Source of the DNA: Aquificota bacterium | GTDB taxonomy: Bacteria; Thermosulfidibacterota; Thermosulfidibacteria; Thermosulfidibacterales; B14-G1 | NCBI GenBank assembly: GCA_015486105.1 | Contig: WFSI01000038.1 | Span: 1-40,895, forward strand | Length of the DNA: 40,895 nucleotides | Direction of reading: 5' to 3' | Shown here: positions 40,301 through 40,895 of the stretch, one piece after another | Numbering within the stretch: the first letter of the stretch is position 1 | Layout: every line of letters begins with the position of its first letter | Translations under genes and position numbers: made by a program | Notes under the pieces: generated by a model | The model's database searches: none | What the model was told of the DNA's origin: nothing | The model's input: the letters and a program-made list of their open reading frames with translations, nothing else

Positions 40301-40895
40301 TGGTCCTCCAATGTAGGCGCCATTGCCTGAGCACTGATAGGTAAAACTGTCCTGCTCGAAGTAGTCCAATGCATTGACTAACGCTTCCCCTGTGGGTGTG
40401 CCCCAGTAAGGAGCTTCACTCTGAAGGGCATTGATAAAACTGGACATATTTGCACCTGCTATACCTGATCGCATACACCCGTATCTGCCATCGCTGGCGT
40501 AGACCATGAGCCCAAATCTGGGTGCTCCGTCATCCCAGTCGCCGTCGTAGTCTTTGTCAGAGATGTTTTGGATTACCCCTCTCCTTTCCCTTTCCGGAAC
40601 ATCTACTTCGATATTGGCGTTGTTTAAGCTCCCCACAAGGCAGCTTCCATTGTAATCTTGTATTGTAATTTTATGGTCTAAATTGGACCATGATCCCCCA
40701 CTTATTTCAAATTTACAATGGAGCACGTTATCCGCGAATGCCCATCTTCCTCCTTCTCCCCTTAAAGTGTGTGTATTTGTTTGTTGTGATACGGATTTGC
40801 CTCCAATGAGCACTTTTCTCATGATATCAACCCTGGTCATGGTAGCCCAATTCAGCAGATTTCCTGGAATGCAATTGGGCTCCATAGAAGTACAG
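37328..40895 (-). CDS. pilY1: PilY1/PilC-type type IV pilus tip adhesin (5' end outside window)
   Basis: About 1189 codons are visible; the frame stays open past the right edge, so the track start at 40885 is internal. It begins with GNLLNWATMTRVDIMRKVL, a PilY1 landmark that normally follows the von Willebrand A start. The VWA strand SFILLISDGEWNGD follows. The C-terminal half is the PilY1 beta-propeller (YLFVGANDGMLHCFYLGR, VVLGSGPTDYSG, YIYAIDLRDGSLAKKL). Ca-binding loops such as DLNGDSKIDKND and DSDSDGNVE are present. A Cys-rich insert (37745-38010) carries about nine cysteines. PilY1 caps and primes type IV pili and controls adhesion and twitching; minor pilins are probably upstream, beyond the edge. 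Confidence 0.93.
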   Translation of the reverse strand, partial: CTSMEPNCIPGNLLNWATMTRVDIMRKVLIGGKSVSQQTNTHTLRGEGGRWAFADNVLHCKFEISGGSWSNLDHKITIQDYNGSCLVGSLNNANIEVDVPERERRGVIQNISDKDYDGDWDDGAPRFGLMVYASDGRYGCMRSGIAGANMSSFINALQSEAPYWGTPTGEALVNALDYFEQDSFTYQCSGNGAYIGGPGSNKDPWTDWCQKSFILLISDGEWNGDADPVVPAREGQLGIHENRNYDLRSDLDGSQVVTTYTVYAFSDSQEGRNAMQQTAIYGGFEDKDNNHWPYPYTQYPPWDTGDNDPYGSRDVSLPDSHCDPNGTYNDYCKEWDKDGDGLPDDYYEAQEGAELQRKITQAIYDILKRASSGTAVSVLSTSTRGSATLNQAYFLPRMSSGSKELSWVGELRGFWVDPFGQIREDTDPSHTVTNSTAQLEYDKDDIIKFFFDAADRKTKLYLFDSDSDGNVESPCDLSQTETLDEAETIWDIGDKLLNMSADSRHIFTGVDLNGDSKIDKNDTFSTDYSSILSNYLRACDSDDAQNIINYVRGNDVDICTDSDNGSCSYPTCTKSHRDRTINEKVWKLGDIVYSTPRVLSHFPLGTYDIRYNDSTYRDFIRDKLYDPTQTDPIKRDDYLFVGANDGMLHCFYLGRIKENPDRTNYPNVQAAVIKPSGATHDIGEEVWAYIPMNTLPYLKYLAYPDYCHIYYVDQRSMLLDTSINGNASATKTKDSWRTILIGELRFGGSPDPPSNVPVVNGKKVGLSSIFALDITDPENPSLLWEFTDPDLGFTTSYPAVVRIGDSNQNGNWYVVLGSGPTDYSGDIPPSQGYIYAIDLRDGSLAKKLPLPTTDSYTGDCVAVDPDNDYTVDAIYCGTVEKSGSTFSGQMLRILTKGASPTTWTTGDNITTFVNTDGPVTASPEFAFDDQGNLWCYFGTGKYFGETDKTSTDQQYIYGVKDTCWGYHDGAWGYETTCNPVTNIYDTTNIEISAGVADYVCMCEGGEVDTCSDDQPAKQNNECHCGDKVVTKVTGVTVSNCESYTDWQACANFIAAQHDGWKLTLNVSSPAERVISKPSVIGQLAMYTTFTPSSDVCGFGGDSSLYSLYYKAGIPYKQPTILRSEAYLNGIIEKSVNIGQGAPAVGEGIVSKRVGKKLKTYIQLSTGQVVEVSNQPVFMPEKVQFWMEK

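Noticed and set aside
1-40895. tRNA, rRNA, insertion sequences, prophage or integrase
   Set aside because: I looked for T-arm GGTTCGANTC patterns, transposase DDE ORFs, integrases and terminal repeats and found none I could support.

Overview
This is a gene-dense bacterial chromosome segment of roughly even base composition. Arginine AGG/AGA and ATA codons are frequent. I see no rRNA, tRNA, IS element, prophage or CRISPR array. The gene mix (MEDS/PAS hybrid histidine kinase, PilY1-type pilus adhesin, AMMECR1 plus radical SAM pair, VKOR-thioredoxin fusion, HD-GYP-like protein with a HEAT partner, MTH1187 protein, Sir2, Hsp20) fits a Gram-negative, probably anaerobic and possibly thermophilic member of the Desulfobacterota or a related phylum. 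That placement is inference; the window holds no phylogenetic marker.

Left end (1-5000, minus strand): a vitamin B12 module. Two nearly identical cobalamin riboswitches lie about 1 kb apart. The first leads through an intrinsic terminator into a BtuB-like TonB-dependent receptor that overlaps metE, the B12-independent methionine synthase, which runs off the left edge. The second leads into tonB, with a hairpin covering its ribosome binding site. Low B12 should therefore turn on B12 uptake, its energiser and the B12-free enzyme together.

5000-11400 (minus): rluD, a hybrid histidine kinase, then a tight ispB-like / amrA / amrS operon. 11400-13900 (plus): a ZnuACB-type metal ABC transporter, convergent with dinG. 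15900-18340 (plus): a TPR lipoprotein, an EF-Tu-domain-2-like protein, an MTH1187 protein, a methyltransferase and Sir2. These are followed by a decayed response-regulator fragment (minus) and hsp20 behind a perfect inverted repeat.

19170-27500: an FAD oxidoreductase (minus) is divergent from a long plus run: MBL-fold hydrolase, mtnP, an unknown 100-aa protein, a second AmrS-like radical SAM protein, a methyltransferase, VKOR-Trx, a HIT protein, LapA-like and EamA. htpX and an M24 peptidase follow on the minus strand.

29700-35330 (plus): a translationally coupled set of HEAT-repeat protein, HD-GYP-like protein, unknown two-TM protein, KamA-like radical SAM enzyme and TlyA. The first two share an N-terminal YPxxH module, which makes this the best candidate here for an undescribed signalling system. 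The right end (minus) holds metF, a coiled-coil protein built on a 63-bp minisatellite with a nuclease-like C-terminal domain, and pilY1, whose 5' end lies outside the window.
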